Shown: positions 1 through 8,569 of the stretch, one piece after another
Numbering within the stretch: position 1 is the first letter of the stretch
Layout: every line of letters starts with the position of its first letter
DNA from: Candidatus Metalachnospira gallinarum
Lineage (GTDB): Bacteria > Bacillota > Clostridia > Lachnospirales > Anaerotignaceae
NCBI GenBank assembly: GCA_904378045.1
Contig: CAJFHC010000003.1
Coordinates: 30,432-94,431, forward strand
Direction of reading: 5' to 3'
Length of the DNA stretch: 64,000 bases
The notes under the pieces: generated by a model
Told to the model about the DNA's origin: nothing
What the model saw: the letters and a program-made list of their open reading frames with translations, nothing else
Databases searched by the model: none
Position numbers and translations under genes: made by a program

Positions 1-347
1 GCGGTCCTAAAGTTTTCCGTCTTTGCTTTGGAGATAATCTCCTCCACAACCGTCTCCGTATCCGGACGGGGAATAAGCACGCCCTTCGGCGTCTCAAAAT
101 CAAGCCCCATAAATTCCCTGTGGCCGACGATATAGGCGGCGGGCTCCTTTTTTGCCCTTCTGTCTATCATATCGAAAAATCTTTTTTCGGTCTCTGCCCC
201 GGCTTCTGTCTCTCCCTCGGTAAGTATTTTTATCCTTTCCCAGCCAAGGACGGCGGAAAGCATGTACTCGGCCTCAAATCTGCAATCGTCTATGCCGGCT
301 GTCTTAAGCTCTTCAGCGCCTGCCTTTACCATTTCCCGTATCTTCAT
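1..347 (-). CDS. prmC: Release factor glutamine methyltransferase PrmC, N-terminal part (runs off the window)
   Basis: PrmC (HemK) methylates the glutamine of the GGQ motif of release factors RF1 and RF2 in the cytoplasm, using S-adenosylmethionine. Only the first 115 codons are present. They give the helical N-terminal substrate-binding domain and the family signature PAAYIVGHREFMGLDF followed by VLIPRPDTE, which leads into the methyltransferase fold. The NPPY catalytic motif lies outside the window. The ATG at 347 sits one base beyond the yqhQ stop, so the two genes are probably translationally coupled. The usual neighbour on the missing side is prfA. The identification is firm from the IPRPDTE motif and the gene order. 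Confidence 0.93.
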   Translation of the reverse strand, partial: MKIREMVKAGAEELKTAGIDDCRFEAEYMLSAVLGWERIKILTEGETEAGAETEKRFFDMIDRRAKKEPAAYIVGHREFMGLDFETPKGVLIPRPDTETVVEEIISKAKTENFRT

Positions 348-348
348 A

Positions 349-1326
349 TCAGGCCTCCGGCGCAAGATAGCGCCATTCTCCCGAATGTACGGGCACAGCC
401 TCGGGCTCCTCCTCCTGAAGCACGCTTACAAGGGCGGCTATGGCGCACTCGATCTGGTCGTCGTCGGGCTCGGCGGTTGTAAGTTTTTGCAGGCACATTC
501 CCGGAGCGCTCACGATCTTTACAAATACCGAATCGCTCTTTCCGGCCCACTTTATTATTTCATAGCTTATTCCGGAAATAAAAGGCACAAGGACTATCCT
601 GCTTATCATCCTCATAACTATGTCGTCGGTACGGATAAAAACGAAAACGACCATGCTCACGACCATAACGATGAGAAGAAAGCTCGTTCCACAGCGCTTA
701 TGCATCCTTGTGTGTTTTCTTACATTTTCGGGCGTAAGCGCCTCTCCGGCCTCGAAGCAGTTTATGGTCTTATGCTCCGCCCCGTGGTACTGGAACACCC
801 TCTGGATGTCTTTCATTCTGGAAATAAGATATATATATATAAGAAAAATCGCTATCCTTATGAGTCCCTCAACAACGCCGAGCATATATGTTCCGGTCAT
901 AAACCTGGCAAAAAAGCTGCCAAGCCATACGGGAAGCATAAAAAAGAGCAGCAGAGCGATGACGATTGAAACAGCCACGCTGAAATACATAAGGTAATCA
1001 TCCAGCTTGTCCCCGAATTTTTTTTGAAGTTTCTTTTCAAACTCCGAGGGTTCCTCCTCCGTATCCTCTCCGGCGATCACAGCCGACTGCATAAGTATTT
1101 TCGTTCCGATTATGAGTGAGTCCAAAAAAGCCGACATTCCCCTGAATATCGGACGCGTAAAGAGCTTATATTTGCCGAGGATAGATGAGTTTCCTCTCTT
1201 GTCAACGGCTATATCGCCCTCCGGAGTGCGCACCGCCGTGGCGTAGACGTTTCTGCCCTTCATCATAACGCCCTCTATGACAGCCTGTCCTCCGTAATAG
1301 GTCTTTGCTTTATAATTTTTGCTCAT
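349..1326 (-). CDS. yqhQ: DUF1385 family membrane protein YqhQ
   Basis: A 325-residue protein of the DUF1385/YqhQ family; its biochemical function is not known. The family start GGQAVIEGVMMKG is at residues 12-24. Hydrophobic segments lie at about 113-145 and 150-175, and another follows the conserved YHGAEHKTINCFE motif, so it is an integral membrane protein with a conserved cytoplasmic His/Cys-rich loop. The start is an ATG preceded by GGAAGTG. It lies between rpmE and prmC, the standard clostridial order, and abuts prmC with a one-base gap. The conserved linkage to translation-termination genes is suggestive, but no role can be assigned. Confidence 0.9.
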   Translation of the reverse strand: MSKNYKAKTYYGGQAVIEGVMMKGRNVYATAVRTPEGDIAVDKRGNSSILGKYKLFTRPIFRGMSAFLDSLIIGTKILMQSAVIAGEDTEEEPSEFEKKLQKKFGDKLDDYLMYFSVAVSIVIALLLFFMLPVWLGSFFARFMTGTYMLGVVEGLIRIAIFLIYIYLISRMKDIQRVFQYHGAEHKTINCFEAGEALTPENVRKHTRMHKRCGTSFLLIVMVVSMVVFVFIRTDDIVMRMISRIVLVPFISGISYEIIKWAGKSDSVFVKIVSAPGMCLQKLTTAEPDDDQIECAIAALVSVLQEEEPEAVPVHSGEWRYLAPEA

Positions 1327-1373
1327 CCAAACACTTCCTTATATGATCAATGGGAGATCAACAAACAAGATTG

Positions 1374-1407
1374 AAAAAGGGGCGGCATTAAAATTACGCC
1401 TCCCCTT
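1374..1407 (-). terminator. Intrinsic terminator after rpmE
   Basis: Read on the minus strand, a stem of AGGGGAGGC-type pairs with GCCGCCCCT around an A/T-rich loop, followed by a short U run. It lies 11 bases after the rpmE stop and before yqhQ, so it would attenuate read-through from rpmE into yqhQ-prmC. Confidence 0.7.
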
Positions 1408-1417
1408 GATTTTAATA

Positions 1418-1621
1418 TTACTTTCTGCCGTATTTCTTGTTGAATTTCTCAACACGTCCGCCGCTTTCAAGCAAAAGCTTCTGGCTTCCTGTATAGAACG
1501 GATGGCATTTTGAGCAAACCTCGACGGTGATCTCGTCTTTTGTTGAGCCTGTTACGAACTCGTTGCCGCAATGACATCTAACCGTTACCTGTTTGTAATC
1601 GGGATGGATACCTTTCTTCAT
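1418..1621 (-). CDS. rpmE: 50S ribosomal protein L31 (zinc-binding type)
   Basis: L31 bridges the large and small subunits of the ribosome. The 67-residue protein carries the complete zinc ligand set of the C+ form: CHCG near residue 16 and [10 protein letters not shown] near 35, so this copy is the zinc-containing paralogue. I chose the ATG at 1621. The in-frame GTG three codons upstream is part of the GAGGTG ribosome binding site, which is six bases from the ATG. The gene has its own promoter in the gap after rho and a terminator behind it. The rho-rpmE-yqhQ-prmC order supports orthology. Confidence 0.97.
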   Translation of the reverse strand: MKKGIHPDYKQVTVRCHCGNEFVTGSTKDEITVEVCSKCHPFYTGSQKLLLESGGRVEKFNKKYGRK

Positions 1622-1692
1622 TTTTTTCACCTCATTTTATATATTGTTGATCAATAGTACTCGTTTCAGGTCTATTTATAGACAACAAACAG

Positions 1693-1721
1693 ATTATATC
1701 ATATAGTCCTATATCTTGCAA
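1693..1721 (-). promoter_or_regulatory. Sigma-A promoter of rpmE
   Basis: On the minus strand, TTGCAA (1716-1721) and TATAAT (1693-1698) are separated by 17 bases, a near-consensus sigma-A promoter in the rho-rpmE gap. It would allow rpmE, and by read-through yqhQ-prmC, to be expressed independently of rho. Confidence 0.75.
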
Positions 1722-1725
1722 GATA

Positions 1726-3048
1726 CTATTTGATAATATTTTTCTCCATTTGCAAAATTCTTTCCACAAAATCCTCATTGGTTTTTGTCTTTCTCATAAG
1801 GTCTATGACAAAGGGCGTGGATTCCGAGGCGTTGGCGTTTCCCGCCATTTTCCTCATGGCGTACATAGCTTCAAGCTCGCTTTTTGAAAGGAGAAGCTCC
1901 TCCCTTCTCGTTCCACTCTTATTTACGTCAATAGCTGGGAATATCCTTCTTTCCGACAGCTTCCTGTCAAGAACAAGCTCCATATTGCCTGTACCCTTGA
2001 ATTCCTCGAATATTACCTCGTCCATCTTGCTTCCCGTTTCTATGAGCGCCGTGGCAAGCACCGTCAGGCTTCCGCCGTTTTCAATGTTTCTTGCCGCGCC
2101 GAAAAACTTTTTGGGGAAATAAAGCGCCGACGGATCAAGGCCGCCGGAGAGCGTCCTGCCGCTGGGCGGTACTATAAGATTATAGGCTCTTGAAAGCCTT
2201 GTTATGCTGTCAAGCAGTATGACAAGATCTTTGCCCTGCTCTACCATCCTCTTGGCTCTCTCAAGAACCATCTCCGCCACCAGCTTATGATGCTCCGGCT
2301 TCTCGTCAAACGTGGAATAAACTATGTCCACATTTTCGCCTTCTATCGAGCGCTGTATATCCGTTACTTCCTCCGGCCTCTCGTCGATGAGGAGCATAAT
2401 AAGGCTGACTTCGCTGTGGTTTTTTGTAATGGCGTTGGCCATCTGGGTAAGGAGTATGGTTTTTCCGACCTTCGGCGGAGCGACGATCATTCCTCTCTGA
2501 CCCTTTCCTATGGGAGCCACCAGGTCGATTATTCTTCCGCTTATCTCGTCCGGAGTCGTCTCAAGCACCAGCTTTTCAGACGGATAGATGGGCGTAAGAT
2601 TCTCAAACAGAGGTCTGCCCACGGCCATCTGGGGGTTGTCGCCGTTTACGCTTTTAACATATACGAGCGCTCCGTATCTCTCGCCCTCTCTGGCCTGTCT
2701 TGTAACTCCCTTGACGTTGTCTCCCGTTCGCAGGTTAAAACGCCTTATCTGGGACTGGGATATGTATATATCGTTGTCGCCCTGTTCAAAGTTCTGAGTA
2801 CGCAGGAAACCATAGCCGTCGGCCATTATTTCCAGAATACCCTCGCTTTCCTCGCCCTCGGGAGCGGGCGGTTCGGGCTCTCTGTTCTGAGCCTTTTCCG
2901 CCGCCTCCGAAAGATTGATTTCGTGAATAGCTATTTTAATGCTTTTTAAAAGCTCGTCTTTTTTTATACCGCTGACCCTTTTTATTCCAAGTTTTTTCGC
3001 TTCCGCACGAAGCTCGGGCAGCGTTTTTCCTTCAAGATCCAGATACAT
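1726..3048 (-). CDS. rho: Transcription termination factor Rho
   Basis: Rho is the hexameric RNA-dependent ATPase/translocase that ends transcription of untranslated RNA. The 440-residue protein has the Rho N-terminal helical domain ([13 protein letters not shown]), a cold-shock-like RNA-binding domain ([14 protein letters not shown]) and the RecA-type ATPase with Walker A PPKVGKT and Walker [11 protein letters not shown]. There is no long insertion between domains, unlike some clostridial Rho proteins. The ORF could begin 18 bases earlier at a GTG, but GGGAGG lies six bases before the ATG at 3048, which therefore is the start. It follows the LysM gene by 14 bases and is probably cotranscribed with it. 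Confidence 0.97.
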   Translation of the reverse strand: MYLDLEGKTLPELRAEAKKLGIKRVSGIKKDELLKSIKIAIHEINLSEAAEKAQNREPEPPAPEGEESEGILEIMADGYGFLRTQNFEQGDNDIYISQSQIRRFNLRTGDNVKGVTRQAREGERYGALVYVKSVNGDNPQMAVGRPLFENLTPIYPSEKLVLETTPDEISGRIIDLVAPIGKGQRGMIVAPPKVGKTILLTQMANAITKNHSEVSLIMLLIDERPEEVTDIQRSIEGENVDIVYSTFDEKPEHHKLVAEMVLERAKRMVEQGKDLVILLDSITRLSRAYNLIVPPSGRTLSGGLDPSALYFPKKFFGAARNIENGGSLTVLATALIETGSKMDEVIFEEFKGTGNMELVLDRKLSERRIFPAIDVNKSGTRREELLLSKSELEAMYAMRKMAGNANASESTPFVIDLMRKTKTNEDFVERILQMEKNIIK

Positions 3049-3062
3049 TATATTCCTCCCGA

Positions 3063-4271
3063 TCACGCGGCGGGTATGGTAAGAGTCATACCCTCTCTTA
3101 TCGTATCGTTCTCGCTGAGACCGTTGGCGTCAAGTATCCTGTCGTAGTAAGAGCCGTTGCCATACATCTTTGTGGCGATACCCCAGTAAGTATCTCCGGC
3201 CTGAACTGTGTAGGTCCTTGTTCCGCTGGATGAGGAAGCAGTTGTGGAACCGCCGGTGGTTGTTGTTTCGCCTGATGTGGTATCCGTTGATGTCTGGCCG
3301 GATGTCTCATCCGTTGTTCCTCCTCCAAGCTGAGCCTGAAGATCCTCTACCTGCTCCGTAAGGCTGAGGTTGTCGAGCTTGAGCTGTTCATACTCTGTCT
3401 CCATCGTCTGGTATGTGGTTATCTGCTCATTGAGCTTTGATACCTGTCCCGAAAGGGAAGCCACCTTATAGATGAAGAACGCAAGCACAACTATGCCTAC
3501 GATTATAATAACTATCCTTGCCACGCTGCTTCCGGAATGTTTCTCGTCATAGTAATCGTCGTCCTCGCGGAAAAGCTCGTTAAGGCTGGCCTGCTTATCG
3601 ATATTTGAAAGCTCCAGATCCTTCTCATCAATATTTCTGCGCTGTTTTTTCCTTCTGATGGGTCTGTCGTCTTTCCTTGTCTTTTTAACAGGTCTTTCCT
3701 CCTGCTCAGGCTCCTCATACTGTTCCATCTGGTCCATCTCATCTTCGTCGACCGGCTCCAGGTCAACTCCTCCGAGCATTCTGGCAACCTTTTCCGCCGT
3801 GATGTCGTCCTCGCTCTTTTCTTCCGCCTCCGCGGGAGCGGGTTCTTCCTCCTTAAGAGTCTCCCTGTGTTTTTTAGCCGATGAGACAAGCCCCTTCGTG
3901 AAGTTCGTCAGATCTCCCATAAGGCTGTCAACATCGTCATCCTGTCTTTCCTCGGGCTCCTCGACGGGATCCTTTGAAGCGGATACGTTTTCAGCAGCCG
4001 TCTCCTCAGCCTCCTCGGCCGGAGCGCTGTTTGTCTCAGCTTCCAAATCTTCGCTGACCGCTCTGCGGTTCTTTTCCCTTGCCGATTTTATCTTTATGCT
4101 GTGCGTGAGCTCCTCGCTTACTTCTTTTTTCATAAGCGGATGAGTGTCTATGAGCATTTCGGCAACGTCCTCCGGAAAATCGCTGTAGAGTTTTTTGTAA
4201 TACTCGCTTGAGCCGAAAGAGCTGTCAACATTTTCGTTTTCATTTCCTTTGTTGTTCATGTTTTCGTCCAT
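3063..4271 (-). CDS. Single-pass membrane protein with acidic cytoplasmic region, coiled coil and C-terminal LysM domain
   Basis: This 402-residue protein begins with about 245 residues rich in Glu, Asp, Lys and Arg. One membrane helix follows (VARIVIIIVGIVVLAFFIY, about 248-268), then a short coiled coil, a Thr/Ser/Gly-rich linker and a LysM domain (TYTVQAGDTYWGIATKMYG) over the last 50 residues. The charge layout puts the acidic part in the cytoplasm and LysM outside, where LysM binds peptidoglycan. The N-terminal motif DFPEDVAEMLIDTHPLMKKE looks conserved, but I do not recognise a named domain. A division or envelope-anchoring role is inference. It sits directly upstream of rho in an apparent operon, which is unusual. 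Confidence 0.8.
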   Translation of the reverse strand: MDENMNNKGNENENVDSSFGSSEYYKKLYSDFPEDVAEMLIDTHPLMKKEVSEELTHSIKIKSAREKNRRAVSEDLEAETNSAPAEEAEETAAENVSASKDPVEEPEERQDDDVDSLMGDLTNFTKGLVSSAKKHRETLKEEEPAPAEAEEKSEDDITAEKVARMLGGVDLEPVDEDEMDQMEQYEEPEQEERPVKKTRKDDRPIRRKKQRRNIDEKDLELSNIDKQASLNELFREDDDYYDEKHSGSSVARIVIIIVGIVVLAFFIYKVASLSGQVSKLNEQITTYQTMETEYEQLKLDNLSLTEQVEDLQAQLGGGTTDETSGQTSTDTTSGETTTTGGSTTASSSSGTRTYTVQAGDTYWGIATKMYGNGSYYDRILDANGLSENDTIREGMTLTIPAA

Positions 4272-4428
4272 GTTTTTATTATCCCTCCGGTAATATATGG
4301 TGTCAACTTATGTTCGTTCGCATAATTCTCCACTGTACTTTATTTTATCATCTTATTTTACATTCCAATGGTAATTGTGTCAACCTTACGGGCGTTTTTT
4401 AAGATAAAAGTAAAAAATTCCAAATCTC

Positions 4429-4450
4429 AAAAGCGCCGTTTTGCGGCTTT
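4429..4450 (-). terminator. Weak hairpin after the first adenine deaminase
   Basis: On the minus strand, AAAGCCG pairs with CGGCGCTTT with one bulge and is followed by TTTTG. It lies about 40 bases past the ade stop. The U run is short, so it is a weak or accessory terminator. Confidence 0.4.
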
Positions 4451-4488
4451 AGCAGAATCGTCGGATATATGCGGCCTTGTTTTTACGC

Positions 4489-6264
4489 TCACTCGCTTGT
4501 ATCAAACATATCTACGAACGTCTGCGTGAGGTCGTCGATCATTCCCTTATCGGTCAGAGTAAGTCCGGGCAGCACCGGCAGCGAGAATACGACCAGCATA
4601 AGCAGGTAAAAGTCTTTTCCGCACATATCCCTGAATACCTCTTCCATTCTCTCTATGTCGCCGCTTACTCCCTCGCAGTCCTTAAGGCTCATAAGGCCGG
4701 CCGCAGGCAGATCCAGAGAGCCGATTACCTTTCCGTTCTTAGCGGCGCACATGCCGCCTCCGACCTTTTTCAAATGCTCGGCGCAGGCATAGGCGCTTTT
4801 TTCGTCCCTGTAAAACACCGTAAAGTTGTGGCTGTCATGGGAAACCGTTGTTGCCATAGCCCCCTCTTTCAGGTCGAAGCAGTCCATAACGGCGATATTT
4901 TTATCTCCCGTGCCGTATCTGTTTGCCACGCAGACAAACTGCAGTCCCGGCTCGTCCTCAATGGATACTCTGCCATCCTTGACCGGCAGTTCCACAAATC
5001 GGCCTTCCTTTATAGCCGTATTTCCGCCGTTTCTTGTCAGTATCCTTATCCTTTCCCTGTCGCCGCAGCCCTCCGGAGCACGCAGGACAAAATCATCCGG
5101 AGACGTTATCTGAGGCATATTTACGGTGTTTTTAGGCATATCAATCGGAGTTTCGTCATCCTGCGCCATGTATTTACCGTTTTCCGCCACAAGCCTTCCT
5201 CCTATGAACACCGCCATCGGCTTTTCCCCGTCAAGGGATGAAACTATCTGCATATCGGCGGCATAGCCCGGAGCAACGGCTCCGAGATCGTCGAACTTAT
5301 ACTCTTTGGCAGCGTTTATTGTTGCCATCTTTATGGCCTCGATGGGGTCAAGGCCGTTTTTGACCAGTTTTCTTATGACTGAGTTTATGTTTCCCGACGT
5401 GAGCAGATCTTTGGCATGGATGTCGTCGGAGCATATAGAGACGTTATCGTGCCACTTTTGTCCTGAAATACCGTCCATCTGTTCCTTCAGGGCGTCAACT
5501 ATGGAGCTTGAGCGCAGATTGACATGCATTCCGTTTCGCAGCTTTTCCCTTACCTCGGCGGCGTTGGTGCTTTCGTGGTCGCTCTTCGGCCCGCCGATGA
5601 TATAGGCCGCCAGTTCCTTTCCTCCGACATGGGGAGCGTGCCCCTGCAAAAACATATCTCTTTTTATTCCCTCATCGATTATGTCATGTATCCTCTCATC
5701 GTCGTTTATTACGCCGACAAAATCCATTATCTCCGCTATTCCCACAACATCGTCCATATCAAGAATTTCGGCGATGTCTCCGGCCTTAAACACGGCTCCG
5801 GAGCTTTCCAGCCCCGGCACGGCCGGAACGCAGGACGGCGCGAGTACCAAATGCCTGAGCGCTGTCTTTCGTCCGTTTTCCAGCATAAATTTGATTCCGT
5901 CCATCCCCATTACGTTGCCTATTTCGTGCGGGTCGGTGCATACCGTCGTCGTTCCCCAGCAAACAACCGCGCGTCCGAAGTTTTCCGGTATCATCATTGA
6001 CGATTCTATATGCACATGGGTGTCGATAAATCCGGGAATAAGGAAGTTTCCCCCGCCGTCATAAACGCCGCCGCTCTCAAGAGGGGCTTTTTCCCCGGCC
6101 TGTCTCACTCTGACAATACTTCCGTCAAGTATATCCACCTCCGCGGGATATATCTCCCCGGTAAATACGTTAACAAGCCTTATGTTTTTGACCGTCAGAT
6201 CGCAGGGTATGCGTCCCATGGCCGCCGCGATGAGCCTTGATCTGTCGTTTTTCTGTATTTTCAT
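4489..6264 (-). CDS. ade: Adenine deaminase family protein (divergent paralogue 1)
   Basis: The family hydrolyses adenine to hypoxanthine and ammonia using a binuclear metal centre in an amidohydrolase barrel. The 591-residue protein shows the metal-binding DTHVHIE motif (81-87), the conserved DPHEIGNV, GHAP (about 208-211), SDHE and SDD motifs, and a C-terminal SHDSHNF block typical of the adenine deaminase C-terminal domain. The second copy in this window has IREGTAAKN where this one has LRSSSIV (250-256), so the usual REG signature is lost and substrate preference may differ. The ribosome binding site is weak (GGCGGG). It is flanked by long gaps on both sides and appears monocistronic. Confidence 0.85.
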   Translation of the reverse strand: MKIQKNDRSRLIAAAMGRIPCDLTVKNIRLVNVFTGEIYPAEVDILDGSIVRVRQAGEKAPLESGGVYDGGGNFLIPGFIDTHVHIESSMMIPENFGRAVVCWGTTTVCTDPHEIGNVMGMDGIKFMLENGRKTALRHLVLAPSCVPAVPGLESSGAVFKAGDIAEILDMDDVVGIAEIMDFVGVINDDERIHDIIDEGIKRDMFLQGHAPHVGGKELAAYIIGGPKSDHESTNAAEVREKLRNGMHVNLRSSSIVDALKEQMDGISGQKWHDNVSICSDDIHAKDLLTSGNINSVIRKLVKNGLDPIEAIKMATINAAKEYKFDDLGAVAPGYAADMQIVSSLDGEKPMAVFIGGRLVAENGKYMAQDDETPIDMPKNTVNMPQITSPDDFVLRAPEGCGDRERIRILTRNGGNTAIKEGRFVELPVKDGRVSIEDEPGLQFVCVANRYGTGDKNIAVMDCFDLKEGAMATTVSHDSHNFTVFYRDEKSAYACAEHLKKVGGGMCAAKNGKVIGSLDLPAAGLMSLKDCEGVSGDIERMEEVFRDMCGKDFYLLMLVVFSLPVLPGLTLTDKGMIDDLTQTFVDMFDTSE

Positions 6265-6618
6265 ATTATCCCGCCTTTCGTGGTTATATGTTCAGTAATT
6301 TTTACTTTGGAAACGGTTTTGGCATAATCAGATAATAGGGTACGATAATAGTCTTTAGCTTACATCGGCTTTGGAACGGCAATATATTACAATCAGAATA
6401 ATACGGTAAACGGCTTGAGTTGTTTATAACATTGAGATTTATTATTTGCTATAACCGTCATGGGTCGAAGCCCTGCAGTTATTTTTTATGAGCGGCAATT
6501 AAAAGCCCACGGGCTTTTTCGATAATCAAAGCCTCTGCCAAATTTATTGTATAATCAACGGGCCGGAAAAGTCAACATTGACATTCCGGCCTTATTGATA
6601 TATAAGATCTGCTTTTTA
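6265..6618. other. 354-base intergenic region between gltX and ade, A/T-rich, with an orphan hairpin
   Basis: No ORF with a ribosome binding site is visible. A stem-loop at 6451-6487 (ATAAC paired to GTTAT around GGGTCGAAGCCC) is followed by six T on the plus strand and so resembles a plus-strand terminator with no annotated gene in front. A second stem (AAAAGCCC/GGGCTTTT, about 6501-6518) and a long GGCCGGAA/TTCCGGCC hairpin (about 6561-6591) lie nearer gltX and probably end gltX transcription. I looked for a purine riboswitch consensus upstream of ade and did not find one. Confidence 0.45.
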
Positions 6619-8076
6619 TCAGCCCAATTTCTTCTCAAGCATTTCTATGCCCTTTGCTATCCTCTTTAATGTCTCGTCCTTTCCAAGGATAACCGCAAGC
6701 TCGGTCGCTCCGCCGGGCGATGAGGGTTTTCCTGAAAGCGCGGTTCTAACGGGCCAGAGTATTTGTCCGTTTTTCAGTCCTTTCTCCTTAGCAAGCTCCA
6801 TCAGTCTCTCGTAAAGGCTGTCATTTGTCCACTCATGCTGAGCCTCCAGCACGGGTACAACGGCCTTAAGGCTGTCAAGGGCGATCTCCTCTGTAGTTTT
6901 CATCTTTTTGTGGACATAAAGCTCCGTGGAATATTCGGGAAGCTCGTCGATGAAATCAATGAGAGACGGTATGTCGTTGAGCGTCTCAAGCCTTGTCTTG
7001 AGCAGTTCTCCGACAAATCTCAGGTCTATTCCTTCCGTCTTTACGGCGTCTTTAAGTCTCGGCTCGGCAAGCTCCCAGTATTTATCAAAATCCATGGCCT
7101 TAAGGTACTCGCCGTTCATCCAAGTGAGCTTCTTTATATCGAATATGGACGGTGATTTGCTGATTCCCGCGATATCGAACTTCTCGATGAGCTCGTCCAT
7201 AGTAAATATTTCCTGATTGTCCGTGGGGTTCCATCCAAGCAGAGCAATGTAGTTTACTACGGCCTCGGGAAGGAATCCGTCGTTTATAAGATCCTCAAAT
7301 GACTTGTCGCCATGTCTTTTTGACAGCTTGTGCTGAGCGTCCCTCATTACGGGAGGCAGGTGTATGTACTGGGGAGCGTCCCAGCCAAAGGCGTCGTACA
7401 GCAGATTGTATTTGGGCGTGGACGAAAGGTATTCGTTGCCCCTTACAACGTGGGTTATCTTCATTGTATGGTCGTCAACGACATTGGCGAAATTGTAAGT
7501 CGGAAAGCCATCGGACTTAATAAGTATCTGGTCGTCAAGCTCGCTGTTGTCAACGCTTATGGAGCCGTACACCGCGTCCTCAAACGTCGTCGTTCCCTCG
7601 GTTGGCATAAGCTGGCGGATAACAAAGGGCTTGCCCTCGGCCAGATTCTTTTCTATCTCCTCTTTGGAGAGGTGCAGGCAGTGTCTGTCATATCTGGCAA
7701 AGGCGTCTCCGTGCTCATTGTTGGCTTTAAGGGAGTCAAGTCTTTCCTTTGTGCAGAAACAATAATACGCCTTGCCCTTTTCCACAAGCTCCAGCGCATA
7801 TTTCATATACATGCCCATTCTTTCGCTCTGGACATAGGGGCCGTATTCTCCTCCTACATCGGGACCCTCATCATGCTTTATGCCGGTCATTTCCAGCGTT
7901 TTGTATATAACGTCAACAGAGCCCTCGACCTTTCTTTCCTGGTCCGTGTCCTCTATTCTGAGGATGAATTTTCCGCCCTTTGACTTGGCGATGAGATACT
8001 CGTAAAGAGCCGTCCTCAGATTTCCGATATGCATATAGCCCGTGGGACTGGGCGCGAATCTTGTTCTTATTTCCAT
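6619..8076 (-). CDS. gltX: Glutamyl-tRNA synthetase
   Basis: A class I aminoacyl-tRNA synthetase that charges glutamate onto tRNA-Glu, and in most Firmicutes also onto tRNA-Gln for later amidation. The 485-residue protein has the HIGH-type motif MHIGN near the start ([13 protein letters not shown]), the conserved RIEDTD, and the KMSKS-type motif KLSKRHG. The C-terminal anticodon-binding helical domain is complete. The reading frame extends 15 codons upstream, but GGAGGT is spaced six bases from the ATG at 8076, which fixes the start. A tRNA-Glu gene lies at the far end of the same window. No T-box is visible in front of gltX. Confidence 0.97.
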   Translation of the reverse strand: MEIRTRFAPSPTGYMHIGNLRTALYEYLIAKSKGGKFILRIEDTDQERKVEGSVDVIYKTLEMTGIKHDEGPDVGGEYGPYVQSERMGMYMKYALELVEKGKAYYCFCTKERLDSLKANNEHGDAFARYDRHCLHLSKEEIEKNLAEGKPFVIRQLMPTEGTTTFEDAVYGSISVDNSELDDQILIKSDGFPTYNFANVVDDHTMKITHVVRGNEYLSSTPKYNLLYDAFGWDAPQYIHLPPVMRDAQHKLSKRHGDKSFEDLINDGFLPEAVVNYIALLGWNPTDNQEIFTMDELIEKFDIAGISKSPSIFDIKKLTWMNGEYLKAMDFDKYWELAEPRLKDAVKTEGIDLRFVGELLKTRLETLNDIPSLIDFIDELPEYSTELYVHKKMKTTEEIALDSLKAVVPVLEAQHEWTNDSLYERLMELAKEKGLKNGQILWPVRTALSGKPSSPGGATELAVILGKDETLKRIAKGIEMLEKKLG

Positions 8077-8316
8077 AATTCTACCTCCAAAAAAGTTATC
8101 TCTACTTATATTAAACTCCACAGGCGAAAATGTAAAGCCATACCCCCAATAATCGCCGTAATGCCCCCAATTTGCTCCGTAAAAACCTTATTTTTGTATA
8201 AATTTCAGCGGCCTATATCTATTATAAAAATTCGGGGCAGTCCGAAAACCGCCCCTTCTTTCCGCCGAAACTGTCCCAAAAGCGCTCTTAGGCCATTGTC
8301 CTGATACCCGTGAGCG

Positions 8317-8484
8317 TTAAAACATCTTCTTTTCGGCCATGTCGATATAATCCTCGGCTTTGTTGAGAACGTCCTTTCCGCCCTCCATCAGTTTTCTGCC
8401 CTTATCCTTGTTTTTAGCCGCCAGATAAGCTCCCGCGGCCACGGCCGCTCCGCCGATTATCATTCCGTCAACGAATTTGCTCAC
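8317..8484 (-). CDS. Small alanine/glycine- and lysine-rich protein (55 residues)
   Basis: A GTG-initiated ORF with a good GGAGGT site seven bases upstream. The product starts MSKFVDGMIIGG, has a short glycine/alanine hydrophobic stretch at about 8-23, then a charged amphipathic helix ending EKKMF. The layout recalls YtxH-like small proteins with one N-terminal hydrophobic segment, but the length is too short for a sure assignment. It lies just behind the DUF1015 terminator, so it may be expressed by read-through or from a promoter I could not see. Function unknown. Confidence 0.65.
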   Translation of the reverse strand: MSKFVDGMIIGGAAVAAGAYLAAKNKDKGRKLMEGGKDVLNKAEDYIDMAEKKMF

Positions 8485-8498
8485 TCAAAACACCTCCA

Positions 8499-8533
8499 AA
8501 ATAAAAAGTGACGCGCCGTTTTTGGCGCATCAC
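8499..8533 (-). terminator. Intrinsic terminator after the serC-serA-DUF1015 operon
   Basis: On the minus strand GTGATGCGCC pairs with GGCGCGTCAC (one C-A mismatch) around a six-base loop and is followed by TTTTTATTTT. It lies 36 bases after the DUF1015 stop and ends the serine operon. Confidence 0.85.
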
Positions 8534-8569
8534 TATTATTTGCTTTAAGCACTGTTTTTAATCTAAAGT

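Noticed and set aside
262..969. 235-codon plus-strand frame over yqhQ
   Set aside because: Shadow of yqhQ, whose membrane segments and family motif are certain.
1418..1630. GTG start for rpmE at 1630
   Set aside because: That GTG is part of the GAGGTG ribosome binding site of the ATG at 1621.
6265..6500. Purine riboswitch upstream of ade
   Set aside because: The conserved junction sequences of that class are not found on either strand.
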